64,000 nt of DNA from Herbaspirillum sp. YR522 (lineage in GTDB: Bacteria > Pseudomonadota > Gammaproteobacteria > Burkholderiales > Burkholderiaceae_D), in contig NZ_AKJA01000044.1 of NCBI RefSeq assembly GCF_000282575.1, forward strand, positions 1 through 64,000, read 5' to 3'. Every line of letters begins with the position of its first letter. Positions within the stretch are counted from its first letter, which is position 1. The notes beneath the pieces are model-generated. The model saw only the letters and a program-made list of their open reading frames with translations. It searched no databases and was not told where the DNA came from. The position numbers and the translations under genes were made by a program. Positions 26,147-35,072 of the stretch are shown here, in pieces.

Positions 26147-27018
26147 AGCACGAATCGCCCGCTCGGATACTGCTCGCAGATGAACTTCACGAAGGCACCC
26201 ACCTTCGGACTTTGCAGCCGGCGCGACGTATGCAAGACCCATAGCTCGGTGTCGTCACCGACGCTTGCCCAACTGGCCAGTTCACCGTTGTCGACCAAGC
26301 GCTTCACCAGCGACTGCGGCAGCAAGGCCGCCCCCGCACCGGCGACGACCGCATCGCGCGCCATCATCAAGGTCGACAGGCGCAACACCGGCTGTGGCTC
26401 GACCACCAGCTTGCTGTCGCGGGCGGCCCACGTATCGCCGTCGCGGTAGGACGGGGTCACCACCGCGGCAACCGGCACCGGCTTGCCGCTGCGCTTGCCC
26501 GGGGCGGGCAGCCAGGGGGGCGCCACCAGTAGCAGCCGGTCCTTGGCAAAGCACCGCCCGACCAGCGTGCTGTCCTTGCGCGGATTGATGCGAATCGTGA
26601 CGTCGAAATGCTCTTCCACCAGGTCGACCACCCGGTCTTCGGCCACCACGTCGACCCGTACCTCGGGATAGCAGGCCTGGAAGCGGGCGGCGATGCCCCC
26701 CAATGCCATTTGCGAAAACACCAGCGGGGCGGCGATACGCAAGAGCCCGCGCGGCTGGTCCGCGCCTTCCTTGACCTGGCCCAATGCCTCGGCCAGTTCG
26801 CGCATGGGCGCCTCGGCCCGTGCCAGCAACAGCTGCCCGGCCTCGGTCAATTCCAGGCTGCGGGCGCCACGCTCGATGAGCCGCACCCCCAACGCATCCT
26901 CGAATTCGGCAATGCGGCGCGAGAGGGTGGCCTTCGAACGGCCGCTGGCGCGACTGGCGCGCCCGAATCCGCCGTGCGTCGCCACCAGTTGGAAGTCTGC
27001 AATGGCGTTGATGTCCAT
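26143..27018 (-). CDS. LysR-family regulator
   Basis: The 291-residue LTTR has the winged helix-turn-helix at about 1-60 (FGRASRASGRSKATLSRRIAEFEDALG) and the substrate domain starting RGLLRIAAPLVFSQMALGG. It is divergent from the MDR oxidoreductase gene at 27119 with 100 bases between the starts, the expected target together with the NmrA-type gene that follows. The DNA-binding helix is unusual in carrying extra Arg/Lys (ASGRSKATLSRR), but no residue known to be required is missing. Confidence 0.9.
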   Translation of the reverse strand: MDINAIADFQLVATHGGFGRASRASGRSKATLSRRIAEFEDALGVRLIERGARSLELTEAGQLLLARAEAPMRELAEALGQVKEGADQPRGLLRIAAPLVFSQMALGGIAARFQACYPEVRVDVVAEDRVVDLVEEHFDVTIRINPRKDSTLVGRCFAKDRLLLVAPPWLPAPGKRSGKPVPVAAVVTPSYRDGDTWAARDSKLVVEPQPVLRLSTLMMARDAVVAGAGAALLPQSLVKRLVDNGELASWASVGDDTELWVLHTSRRLQSPKVGAFVKFICEQYPSGRFVL

Positions 27019-27118
27019 GTCGTCTCGATATTGATACGGTGTGTCTACATTTTATGGTCTTTGTTTTGAATATGAAACCCTTTATTGTGAGGTCCGTACC
27101 CCAACAAAAGGAGTTGTG

Positions 27119-28051
27119 ATGAAACAGATACGTGCTTTGCAGCTGATGCAATATGGCGGCCCCGATACCGTCCGGATCTCATTGATCGAGGCGCCGGTGG
27201 CAGCCGCCGGCCAGGTGCTGGTCCGGGTCCACGCCGCTGGCGTCAATGGGCTGGACTGGAAGGTACGCGAGGGCCATGTCAAGGACGCCTTTCCGCTGCC
27301 GTTGCCTGCCGTGCTGGGTATCGAGCTGGCCGGTGTGGTGGAACAGGTCGGCCCTGGCGTGACCCGCTGGTCCAGGGGCGACCGTGTAATGGGGGCGCTG
27401 GGTGGACTGGGTGCCTATGCCGAACTGGTGGCGGTGGATGCCGACAAGCTCGCCGCCGTGCCGGATGCGATGACCCTGGAACAGGCTGCCGCGCTACCGG
27501 TGGCCGCGGTCGCCGCGTGGCAGAGCCTGAACCTGGCCGGGCCCGTCGTCGCTGGCCAGCGCATCCTGGTCCATGGCGCCGCGGGTGGCCTGGGTGGCTT
27601 TGCGGTGCAGTTCGCGCGTCAGGCCGGCGCCAGGGTATTCACCACCGCCTTGGCCCGCGATGCCGACTATGTGCTGGGCCTGGGCGCAGATCACGTGGTC
27701 GATTACCAGACCGGGCGCTTCGAAAGCGCCGTCAAGGATATCGACCTGGTGCTCGATTACGTGGGGGGGGAGGTCCTGGCGCGTTCCTGGCAGGTGCTCG
27801 CGGCAGATGGCGCCATCGTCAGTACGGCGTCCCCCGCCATCCTGGGCAGCACGCCTGCCGGGCGCCGTGGCCTGTGGTTCGTGAACCAGCCCGACGCCCA
27901 GCGCCTGCAGGAGATCGCCGAGGACGTGGCGCAGGGGCGCCTGCAATCGCGCATCGCTGCGGTGGTCGCCTTCGACGCGCTGCCGGAGGCGATCGAACGC
28001 AATCGTACCGAGCCGCAACTGGGCAAGACGGTGGTCGCCTTGCATCGTTGA
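27119..28051 (+). CDS. MDR-family NADP-dependent oxidoreductase
   Basis: The 310-residue zinc-independent medium-chain reductase has a GroES-like half with LPAVLGIELAGVVEQVGPGV (about 62-81) and a nucleotide site VHGAAGGLGGFAVQFARQ (about 151-168). Start ATG at 27119 after AAAGGAG. No zinc-ligand cysteine set is visible, as usual for quinone oxidoreductase-like members. It is divergent from a LysR gene and followed 86 bases later by an NmrA-type SDR on the same strand. Reduction of quinones or enals is the family expectation; the substrate is not known. Confidence 0.9.
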   Translation: MKQIRALQLMQYGGPDTVRISLIEAPVAAAGQVLVRVHAAGVNGLDWKVREGHVKDAFPLPLPAVLGIELAGVVEQVGPGVTRWSRGDRVMGALGGLGAYAELVAVDADKLAAVPDAMTLEQAAALPVAAVAAWQSLNLAGPVVAGQRILVHGAAGGLGGFAVQFARQAGARVFTTALARDADYVLGLGADHVVDYQTGRFESAVKDIDLVLDYVGGEVLARSWQVLAADGAIVSTASPAILGSTPAGRRGLWFVNQPDAQRLQEIAEDVAQGRLQSRIAAVVAFDALPEAIERNRTEPQLGKTVVALHR

Positions 28052-28092
28052 ACCACGCATTCCATGGTTCCGATCCGGTCCATCCAAGTATC

Positions 28093-28112
28093 TATTTATT
28101 TATTTATTTATT
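28093..28112 (+). repeat. Tetranucleotide repeat (TATT)5 upstream of the NmrA-like gene
   Basis: Five perfect copies of TATT between the MDR stop and the NmrA-like start, in an otherwise GC-rich genome. It lies 25 bases before the ATG, where copy-number change would alter promoter or ribosome-site spacing. Confidence 0.75.
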
Positions 28113-28137
28113 GATTAGTCCATCAAGGAAATCCATC

Positions 28138-29007
28138 ATGAGCATCCTCATCACCGGTGCCTCCGGCACCATCGGTTCGCTGGTCCTGCAACGCCTGGCG
28201 CGCGAAGGCGTCGAACTCAAGGCCCTGGTTCGCACGCCTGGCAAGGCGCCGCTGCCGGCCGGCGTGACCGAAGTGGTCGGCGACATGGGCAGCGCCAAGG
28301 CCATGCGCGCCGCCCTGTCTTCGGTACGCACCCTGTTCCTGCTCAATGCCGTCGCCCCGGACGAGGTGACGCAGGCGCTGATGACGCTCAATCTGGCCAG
28401 GGAGGCCGGTATCGAGCGCATCGTCTATCTCTCGGTGATCCATGCCGATCTCTATACCGATGTGCCGCATTTCACCGGAAAGCACACCGTGGAACGCATG
28501 ACCGAAAGCCTGGGTCTGCCGATGACCATCCTGCGCCCGGCCTACTTCATGCAAAACGACAGGCAGGTCAGATCGGTCATCGAGGGTCATGGTGTCTACC
28601 CGATGCCCATCGGTACGGCAGGCGTGGGCATGATCGACGTGCGGGATATCGCAGATGTCGCCGCCGCCGAGCTGCTGGAGCGTCATCACGCGGCCAGCCC
28701 GCTGCCGGGCCGCACGATCGACCTGGTGGGCCCGGAGATCCTGACCGGGCCGGTCGCGGCAGCCGTGTGGAGCGACGAACTCAAGCGCCAGGTCCAGTAT
28801 GGCGGCAATGACCTCGACGGCTTCGAACAGCAGTTGGCCGCCTACGGGCCTGACTGGCTGGCCTATGACATGCGTTTGATGATGGCGCGCATCCAGACCA
28901 TCGGCATGCACGGCCGGGTCGGTTCGGTGGAGTTGCTGGAACAGATGCTGGGGCGACCGCTGCGGACCTATCGTGAAGCGGTACGTGACATGTTGCAGCA
29001 AATGTGA
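28138..29007 (+). CDS. NmrA/atypical-SDR family NAD(P)-binding protein
   Basis: The 289-residue protein has the Rossmann motif TGASGTIG (6-13) and the extended-SDR/NmrA pattern with VRTPGKAPLPAGVTEVVGDM and RPAYFMQN in the middle; the SDR Tyr-Lys pair is not evident, so it may be a sensor, or a quinone reductase of the QorB/AzoB kind. It starts after AAGGAA. It is probably co-transcribed with the MDR gene. The pairing with an MDR enzyme and LysR suggests redox or electrophile response. Confidence 0.82.
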   Translation: MSILITGASGTIGSLVLQRLAREGVELKALVRTPGKAPLPAGVTEVVGDMGSAKAMRAALSSVRTLFLLNAVAPDEVTQALMTLNLAREAGIERIVYLSVIHADLYTDVPHFTGKHTVERMTESLGLPMTILRPAYFMQNDRQVRSVIEGHGVYPMPIGTAGVGMIDVRDIADVAAAELLERHHAASPLPGRTIDLVGPEILTGPVAAAVWSDELKRQVQYGGNDLDGFEQQLAAYGPDWLAYDMRLMMARIQTIGMHGRVGSVELLEQMLGRPLRTYREAVRDMLQQM

Positions 29008-29032
29008 ACGCCGCCCCACTGGGGCTTCGGAC

Positions 29033-30076
29033 TCAATGGGTATGCCGGTGATGCGCATCAGGGAAGTGGGCATGGGTATGCTCGATCCTCGAATGCCGGT
29101 GCAGATGCCGATGGGGCACCGTCGGTATCACATCGACGTCATGTGCATGCTGGTGGTGTTGGTCGTGCACATGTTCATGCTCGTGCTCGATTTCGTCATG
29201 GACATGCGCATGCTCGTGGTGTTCCGAGATGTGCAGCCAGATACCCAGCGCCATCAGCAGCCCGGCGACCACCAATGGTGCCGTCAGGGGCTCGCCCAAT
29301 ACCAGCGCCAGCAGCGTGCCGAAGAAAGGGGCGATGGAAAAGTAGGCGCCGGTGCGCGCCGTGCCGAGATGGCGCAGCGCCACCACGAACAGCGCCAGGC
29401 TCACCCCATAGGCCAGAAATCCGAGCAGCATCGCGCCCAGCGCGATGCCCGGCGAGGGTAGGGTGGCGCCTGCCAGCCATGCAAGCAACAGATTGGTGCC
29501 GCCCGAGAAGAGCCCTTTTACCGACGCCAGCCACGAGGCGTCGTTGAGCGAGACTTTCCGGGTCAGGTTGTTGTCCACGGCCCAGGCCAGGCAAGCGCCC
29601 AGGATGGCCAGTGCCGGCCAGGGCGTGGCAAATTCCGCCGTGCCGGGCCAGCCGAGAATGGCTGCACCCAGCACGATGGCGAGCATGCCCAGGGCAATGC
29701 GCCGGTCGACATTTTCCTTGAACGCGAACCAGGCCAACAGCGCCGTGAATACGCCTTCGGCATTCAACAATAACGACGCGCCCGACGCCGGCATGGCCGT
29801 CAAGCCGGTCATCAGCAACACCGGGGCCACGATGCCGCCCGCCAGGATGGCACCGGCCAGCCAGTACCGCTCTTGGCGAGGCAGGCTGACCGCAGGGGCC
29901 TTGGCCAGCTTGCGGTAGATCGCCAGGCCGAGGCCCGAACCCAGGTAGAACAAGCCCGCCAGCAGCCACGGAGAAACACTGGCGAGGATCAACTTGGCCA
30001 GCGGAGTGGCCGCGCCAAACAGCAATGCGGCCATCAAGGCCGCTTTGACGCCGGTGGAAAATGGATGAAATCGCAT
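29033..30076 (-). CDS. EamA/DMT-family transporter with histidine-rich C-terminal tail
   Basis: The 347-residue inner-membrane protein has ten membrane segments arranged as two EamA repeats (about 8-140 and 150-282) in the drug/metabolite transporter pattern. The last 66 residues are cytoplasmic and contain 25 histidines, mostly as HxH pairs with acidic residues, a composition expected to bind Ni, Co, Zn or Cu. EamA proteins normally end after the tenth segment, so the tail is an addition. The gene is convergent with the NmrA-like gene; a short GCCCC/GGGGC stem lies between their stops. Substrate is unknown; metal or metal-chelate export is inference from the tail. Confidence 0.88.
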   Translation of the reverse strand: MRFHPFSTGVKAALMAALLFGAATPLAKLILASVSPWLLAGLFYLGSGLGLAIYRKLAKAPAVSLPRQERYWLAGAILAGGIVAPVLLMTGLTAMPASGASLLLNAEGVFTALLAWFAFKENVDRRIALGMLAIVLGAAILGWPGTAEFATPWPALAILGACLAWAVDNNLTRKVSLNDASWLASVKGLFSGGTNLLLAWLAGATLPSPGIALGAMLLGFLAYGVSLALFVVALRHLGTARTGAYFSIAPFFGTLLALVLGEPLTAPLVVAGLLMALGIWLHISEHHEHAHVHDEIEHEHEHVHDQHHQHAHDVDVIPTVPHRHLHRHSRIEHTHAHFPDAHHRHTH

Positions 30077-30231
30077 GGTGGCACTCGGTAGGGGCGGCGA
30101 TCCGGCGGACTGGCAGCCAGGGTTGCGGTGGATTCGGCCTCGCTTGCGCCAGGCTATACGCGCCGCACCGCGCCATCATAGCCGATCTTCATGTCGGACC
30201 GCCGACGCCGTACGCCAGGTGCCGGGCATCG

Positions 30232-30864
30232 TCAGCGGCGGCTCTCGATTGCCATGCGTACTGCAAGCCCGGCCAGCACGGTTCCCATCAGCCAGCGCTG
30301 CAATAGCTGCCAGGCGGGATGGCTGCCGAGAAACACGGCGATGGTGCCGGCCGACATGGCGATCAAGGCATTGCCAGTGACGCCCACCACGATCTGGGTC
30401 ATTCCCAGCATCAGCGATTGCACCAGCACGCTGCCGTGCCCGGCCGCGATGAATTGCGGCAGCAAGGACAGGTACATCACTGCGATCTTGGGATTGAGCA
30501 GATTGGTAATGAAGCCCATGGCCAATAGCCTCCCCGGGCTGTCCACGGGCAAGTCGCGCACCATGAACGCCGGGCGACCGCCTGGCCTGACCGCCTGCCA
30601 GGCCAGGTAGAGCAGATAGGCCGCACCGCCCAGTTTGAGCGCATCGTAGGCATAGGGCACCGCCATCAACAGGGCAGTGATGCCCAATGCCGCGCACAGC
30701 ATGTAGAACACCAGGCCAAGCGCCACTCCGGCCAGGGAGATCAGCGCGGCCTTGCGGCCCTGGCAGATCGAGCGTGAAACGAGATAGACCATGTTCGGGC
30801 CGGGCGTGAGCACCATGCCAAGGGCGACCAGGCCGAAAGCAAGCAGGGTGGAGAGCGTGGGCAT
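30232..30864 (-). CDS. LysE/RhtB-family exporter
   Basis: The 210-residue inner-membrane protein has six predicted membrane segments. The N-terminal segment contains the LysE family motif LTPGPNMVYLVSRS, and GFITNLLNPK follows in the middle. Members export amino acids or their derivatives. The start at MPTLSTLL was chosen because the first membrane segment begins there. It is divergent from the AraC gene at 31021, which probably regulates it. No ribosome site of note. Confidence 0.92.
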   Translation of the reverse strand: MPTLSTLLAFGLVALGMVLTPGPNMVYLVSRSICQGRKAALISLAGVALGLVFYMLCAALGITALLMAVPYAYDALKLGGAAYLLYLAWQAVRPGGRPAFMVRDLPVDSPGRLLAMGFITNLLNPKIAVMYLSLLPQFIAAGHGSVLVQSLMLGMTQIVVGVTGNALIAMSAGTIAVFLGSHPAWQLLQRWLMGTVLAGLAVRMAIESRR

Positions 30865-31020
30865 GGGGCGGGTCCTTGTTGGTTGCCTGGGGCGTTGGAT
30901 GACATCCAAGGATAGGATCGCAGGCCTGTCAGCGGAAGATACAGATCGGCCGCGGTGCGGGCGCAACAGGCCGCATCGACGATAGAATCATGGGCGGGAT
31001 ATTCCAACTTAGCCAGGCTT

Positions 31021-31851
31021 ATGAACGAATGGGTCGACATCCGTCGCGATCAGGACAGCGGCATCGAAAGTATCAGCGCGCATTTCGAGGGCCATGCCTA
31101 CGATCCGCATGATCACGACGAGATGCTGGTCGGGGTAACGCTGCAGGGCGTGCAGCGTTTTCGATGCGGCCGGGAAATGCATGTCAGTACACCCGGCAGA
31201 TCGATGCTGATCGAACCCGGTGCGGTACACGATGGTCATGCCCCCAGCGCAAGCGGCTTTACCTATGCGATGTTGTACCTGCCCCAGGACTGGCTGGCGC
31301 GCATGGCGGAGCCACTTGGCCTGCCGCCGATTTCCCGGTTTTCGCGCTTTCGCCATACCTTGACCGATGATGTCCGCCTGGGGAGCAGCATTCACCGCGC
31401 GTTCATGGCGCTTCATCAAGGCGAGGGCAGGTTGGCGCGCGACCAGGCGCTGGACCACCTGCTGGCGATGCTGTCGGGCCATCTGGACGGCGCTGCCGCG
31501 GCGGTGAGGCCCGGCTCCTGCGAGCAGCTCGAGCGCGTACGCGATCTGCTTCATGGCCGCATGTCCGACGATATCGGGCTCGCCGACCTGGTGGCCCATT
31601 CCGGAATCGATCGCTTCCGTCTCAGTCGCCAGTTCAAGCAGGCGTTCGGCCGCACCCCCCATGCCTATCTGGTCCAGCTACGGCTGCGGGCGGCGCGCAG
31701 ATTGCTGGCATGCGGGCGCGAGCCGGCCCAGGTGGCGATCGACGTCGGCTTTGCGGACCAGAGCCATCTGGGACGCTGGTTCCAGCGGGTATACCGGATG
31801 TCGCCCGCCGCCTATCGCCGGGCCTGCACAAACGTTCTAGATCGACGCTAG
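31021..31851 (+). CDS. AraC-family regulator
   Basis: The 276-residue regulator has an N-terminal cupin ligand domain (HAYDPHDHDEMLVGVTLQGVQRFRCG; several His and Asp residues could bind metal) and a C-terminal AraC helix-turn-helix pair (LADLVAHSGIDRFRLSRQFKQAFG and VAIDVGFADQSHLGRWFQRVYRMSP). It is divergent from the LysE-family exporter and followed by the DUF2000 gene 45 bases later. The AraC-LysE-DUF2000 combination recurs in other genomes, suggesting a small amino-acid export or response unit. The inducer is unknown. Confidence 0.92.
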   Translation: MNEWVDIRRDQDSGIESISAHFEGHAYDPHDHDEMLVGVTLQGVQRFRCGREMHVSTPGRSMLIEPGAVHDGHAPSASGFTYAMLYLPQDWLARMAEPLGLPPISRFSRFRHTLTDDVRLGSSIHRAFMALHQGEGRLARDQALDHLLAMLSGHLDGAAAAVRPGSCEQLERVRDLLHGRMSDDIGLADLVAHSGIDRFRLSRQFKQAFGRTPHAYLVQLRLRAARRLLACGREPAQVAIDVGFADQSHLGRWFQRVYRMSPAAYRRACTNVLDRR

Positions 31852-31896
31852 ACCTGTTTTCTATCATGGCGCTTTCCCTCCATGACAGGAAACCCG

Positions 31897-32304
31897 ATGT
31901 TCGATACCAAGATAGCCATTCTCGTGCGTGACGACCTGCAGATGTGGCAACGCCTCAATGTCACCGCTTTCCTGGCCACCGGCATTGCCGCGGCCGCACC
32001 CGAAGCCATCGGCGCGCCCTACGTGGATGCCGCCGGCCACCGCTATGCAAGCATGTGCGGCCAACCCATCCTGGTCTTCCAGGCCGGGCTATCGGGTTTG
32101 CAGGCTGCGCATCGCATCGGCCTGGAGCGCGAACTGGTCATGGTGCCGTACGTGTTGGCCATGTTCTCGACCGGCCATGACCAAGCCAACCGCGAGGCCT
32201 TCCAGGCGGAAGACCCAAGCAACCTGAACCTGGTGGGCCTGGCGCTGCGCGGGAGCAAGAAGGCGGTCGACAAGGCGACCAAGGGCTTGTCGCTGCATCC
32301 TTGA
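31897..32304 (+). CDS. DUF2000 family protein
   Basis: The 135-residue soluble protein starts MFDTKIAILVRDDLQMWQRLNVTAF, which fits DUF2000 (a PTH2-like fold). The ATG at 31897 follows AGGAAA; an earlier ATG at 31882 is less favoured. It lies directly behind the AraC gene on the same strand and is probably co-transcribed with it. The name indicates an uncharacterised family; some members resemble peptidyl-tRNA hydrolase 2 in fold, but the function is unknown. A perfect 12-bp stem lies 44 bases after the stop. Confidence 0.85.
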   Translation: MFDTKIAILVRDDLQMWQRLNVTAFLATGIAAAAPEAIGAPYVDAAGHRYASMCGQPILVFQAGLSGLQAAHRIGLERELVMVPYVLAMFSTGHDQANREAFQAEDPSNLNLVGLALRGSKKAVDKATKGLSLHP

Positions 32305-32924
32305 CGCCTGCCGCAAGCAGGGCCGTGCCGAAAAGATCGCAAGCCCGCCAGGCCGATGGAGAACCTTCTCGCCATCGGCCTGGACGTGCGCCGGCCCGGT
32401 TGTGCCGGGGCGAACCGCCAGTTTTTTGCCTGAAGCAATGCATGCCGATTTTCGGTCGAGGCACCATCAAATAATAATCAGCATCGATCAAAAAAACTTA
32501 GTTACGGCTTATCAACAAGTCGAATGGATCTTCATCGTTGCTGGCGCCGTTGCGCGCCATGCGAATGGCGAGAAACAGGGCAAGCACGTTGTCCCGCCGG
32601 CCTCCGGGCGGTGCGGGAAGGTATGCCTGGATTGCCCCATGCATCGCGCCGCGGGACGTATCCGGATTCTTCAATTCAAGTTTTATTATTATGATGAAGG
32701 TTTGCGTAATCGCAGACTTTTCTCATATCAGGCAACGCTACCGATCGATAACATCGATACCAAAAATGACTAATGAAAACGGTAGTCGTTAGCGCCTTGA
32801 AGAATTTTTCCGTCATCGTTTTTCCTGATGAACGATGAGGTCGCCGTCCATCCTGAATCGGCCCCGCTGCTAACGGTCGATCCATGACCGAACCAGATAG
32901 CCACACCCAGATGGATTGCCGTCC
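32305..32924. other. Long AT-rich leader region upstream of pgaA
   Basis: 620 bases without a supported gene. The proximal part has a perfect inverted repeat (32348-32383) and a second imperfect stem (GCCCGG/CCGGGGC at about 32392-32411). Two stretches, about 32456-32520 and 32670-32800, are clearly richer in A and T than the flanking genes, as expected for the pga promoter and a long untranslated leader. No promoter hexamers could be assigned with confidence. Open frames here lack domains and ribosome sites. Confidence 0.6.
32348..32383 (+). terminator. Perfect 12-bp inverted repeat after DUF2000 gene
   Basis: CCAGGCCGATGG pairs perfectly with CCATCGGCCTGG across a 12-base loop, and AGAA/TTCT can extend the stem with a two-base bulge. 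It is too stable to be chance. No T-run follows on the plus strand, so it is a terminator candidate or a structured element rather than a textbook Rho-independent terminator. Confidence 0.45.
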
Positions 32925-35072
32925 ATGAAGAAAAGAACCAGATTTCTGTTGATTGCGATCGCCGCCGCCTGCAAGGACGTTTGCGCACACGATGGCGCGT
33001 TCCTGCTGGGCCCCGAGTCTTCGCCCATCGCGCCCGCCGACGATGACGCGCTCGCAGGCAGGATCGCAGGCCGTCTGGCGGTGATCGCATTGTCCGAGGA
33101 GCCCGACGCATCCGGCCGTACCGCCTCGGCCGCGGCCATCGTTCCTACGCCGCCACCGCCGCCACCGTCGGCCAGCGTGATGGCAAGCATCGGTGCGCTG
33201 CCTGCCACGCAGGACGATCTCATCGACCAGTTACGGCGCTTCGATTGCATCCTGGCCCATCGCCCCGACAACACCGGCGTGCGCGAAGCTCGCTTGCTGA
33301 CCTTGGCCCGCTTGGGCGCGGTCGACATCGCTATCGCCGAAGCGGCGCATTATCCGGAAGTGGCGCAGCAAGTCGTCGCCCGGCTCCATGAACAGCAAGT
33401 GACACTGGCGTTGCGCTGGAGCGAAAATACCTATCACGCCAGGGCTGCCGATGAATATCCGGGCTACGACCGCGTCATCGCCCTGGCCCAGGCCAACCTG
33501 CAACGCTACCCGGATTCGCTGCAGTTGCGTTATGACCTGGTGCGCGCGCTGAGGAATCGCGGACGTCGTGGCGAAGCCATCGCCCTCTACACGACCCTGC
33601 CAGGCCGCGACCAGGGCAATTGGCAGGGCATACCGCATGAGGTCCACGAGAGTGCGGGGTCGGCCTATCTCGCAGAGAAGAAGCCGGAACTTGCCGAACA
33701 GGCGTTTCGCGATGCCCTGGCTGGCAAGCCCGATAGCATCAACGCCAGGCTCGGCCTGTTCTATGCACTGGTGGACCAGGGCCGGTACCGGCAGGCGCGG
33801 CACGACATCGACCAGCTGGCGGCGCAACCCTTGTTGCCCGACGAAAAATTCAGTGCTGCCAGGGCCGCTGCGCTTGCGCCGGCATATGAGCGCCGTTTCG
33901 ACGTCGCCCAGGCGCGCCTGGAAGGCTTGCGGCAGGAAGCACCATCGAGCGACCAATTGCGTATCGCGCTGGGCAAGGTCTACCTGTGGCGAGGTTGGCC
34001 GCGCCGGGCGCATGACCAGTTTTCGTTGGTGGCGGCGCATGACCCGGACAACCTCGAAGCCGATGTCGCCTTGGCCGAGACCGAGGCAGCATTGGGAAGT
34101 GTCGAGGCAGCAGACCGCCGTCTGGCGCGACTCAAGGCAGGCACCCCGGAACAGGAAGAGGTGAAGGCCCAGCTGCGCGCGCAGGAAGTGCGCAATCATC
34201 ACGAGTTCACCATGTCGCTCGTCAGCTCCCGCAGTGCGGAAAACCTGGCCTCCGGACGGGGCGTGATCGCCGAGAGCAAGCTGCTCGCCAAACCGTTATG
34301 GCCGCGGATGCGTCCGTTCATCCATCAGTATTTCGAACGCGCCAGCGCCAGCGGGGTCAGCGCCGATTACCGACGCCTGGGCGCTGGGCTTCAAACCACG
34401 CTGCCGGTGCTCGGTGTCGTCGAGGCAGAAGTCCAGCAGGAACTCTCCAGGCGCCGCCAGGCCGGCGTGTCGCTCACGGGAAGATTCACCTTGAGCGACC
34501 AATGGCTGCTGCGCGGCCGGGTCGATTCCAATTCCGTCGAAGTGCCGCTGGCGGCGCGCTACAGTGCGATTTCCGGCTGGCTGGCCGGCGTCGGCCTGGC
34601 CTATCGCGACAGCGAGCGCTGGACGGTTTCAGTCGATATCAGCCAGCTTGGCATGTCGGATCGCAATACCCGTCGCACCGCGCTGCTACGCGGCGCCGCT
34701 ACCGTGATGCAAGATGCCTTCTACCAGGGCAGCGTCGAACTGGAGCTGTACCAGGCAACCAACAGCATCGGCAACGCCACCTATTTCAATCCTTCCAGAA
34801 GCCGGACGCTATTGCTGTCCTATGTCAGCGACTGGACCAATTTCAGGCGCTACCACCAATCGTTCGGACAACTGGTGAAAGTATCGCTAGGACGCCAGGC
34901 CGAATCCGGTTTTGCCACCGGCACCATCGGCGGGATCGACTACGAGCAAGCCGTCAGCGTGAGCGACACCCTGTCGCTGAACTACGGTGCCGGCTTCGTT
35001 CGCCGTTTCTATGGCGGCAAGATGTCGTCCGGCCTTCAACTTCAACTGAACCTCAACTGGAAATTGCTATGA
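32925..35072 (+). CDS. pgaA: PgaA, outer-membrane porin for poly-beta-1,6-GlcNAc export
   Basis: The 715-residue protein has a signal peptide (about 22 residues), a proline-rich linker (AIVPTPPPPPPSA), a tetratricopeptide superhelix (about 90-420, repeats such as AYLAEKKPELAEQAFRDALAG) that binds deacetylated polymer in the periplasm, and a C-terminal 16-strand-type barrel ending SGLQLQLNLNWKLL. E. coli PgaA is longer (about 807). It exports PNAG. The start MKKRTRF was chosen because the signal peptide begins there; the ribosome site is weak, so translation may be limited. The stop overlaps the pgaB start (ATGA). Confidence 0.93.
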   Translation: MKKRTRFLLIAIAAACKDVCAHDGAFLLGPESSPIAPADDDALAGRIAGRLAVIALSEEPDASGRTASAAAIVPTPPPPPPSASVMASIGALPATQDDLIDQLRRFDCILAHRPDNTGVREARLLTLARLGAVDIAIAEAAHYPEVAQQVVARLHEQQVTLALRWSENTYHARAADEYPGYDRVIALAQANLQRYPDSLQLRYDLVRALRNRGRRGEAIALYTTLPGRDQGNWQGIPHEVHESAGSAYLAEKKPELAEQAFRDALAGKPDSINARLGLFYALVDQGRYRQARHDIDQLAAQPLLPDEKFSAARAAALAPAYERRFDVAQARLEGLRQEAPSSDQLRIALGKVYLWRGWPRRAHDQFSLVAAHDPDNLEADVALAETEAALGSVEAADRRLARLKAGTPEQEEVKAQLRAQEVRNHHEFTMSLVSSRSAENLASGRGVIAESKLLAKPLWPRMRPFIHQYFERASASGVSADYRRLGAGLQTTLPVLGVVEAEVQQELSRRRQAGVSLTGRFTLSDQWLLRGRVDSNSVEVPLAARYSAISGWLAGVGLAYRDSERWTVSVDISQLGMSDRNTRRTALLRGAATVMQDAFYQGSVELELYQATNSIGNATYFNPSRSRTLLLSYVSDWTNFRRYHQSFGQLVKVSLGRQAESGFATGTIGGIDYEQAVSVSDTLSLNYGAGFVRRFYGGKMSSGLQLQLNLNWKLL

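Noticed and set aside
28900-29100. Hairpin GCCCC/GGGGC between the NmrA-like and EamA genes as a terminator
   Set aside because: Stem of five base pairs without T-run; too weak to list as a feature.
32402-32773. Plus-strand open frame of 123 codons upstream of pgaA
   Set aside because: No ribosome site and no motif; crosses AT-rich leader sequence, with composition changing along its length.
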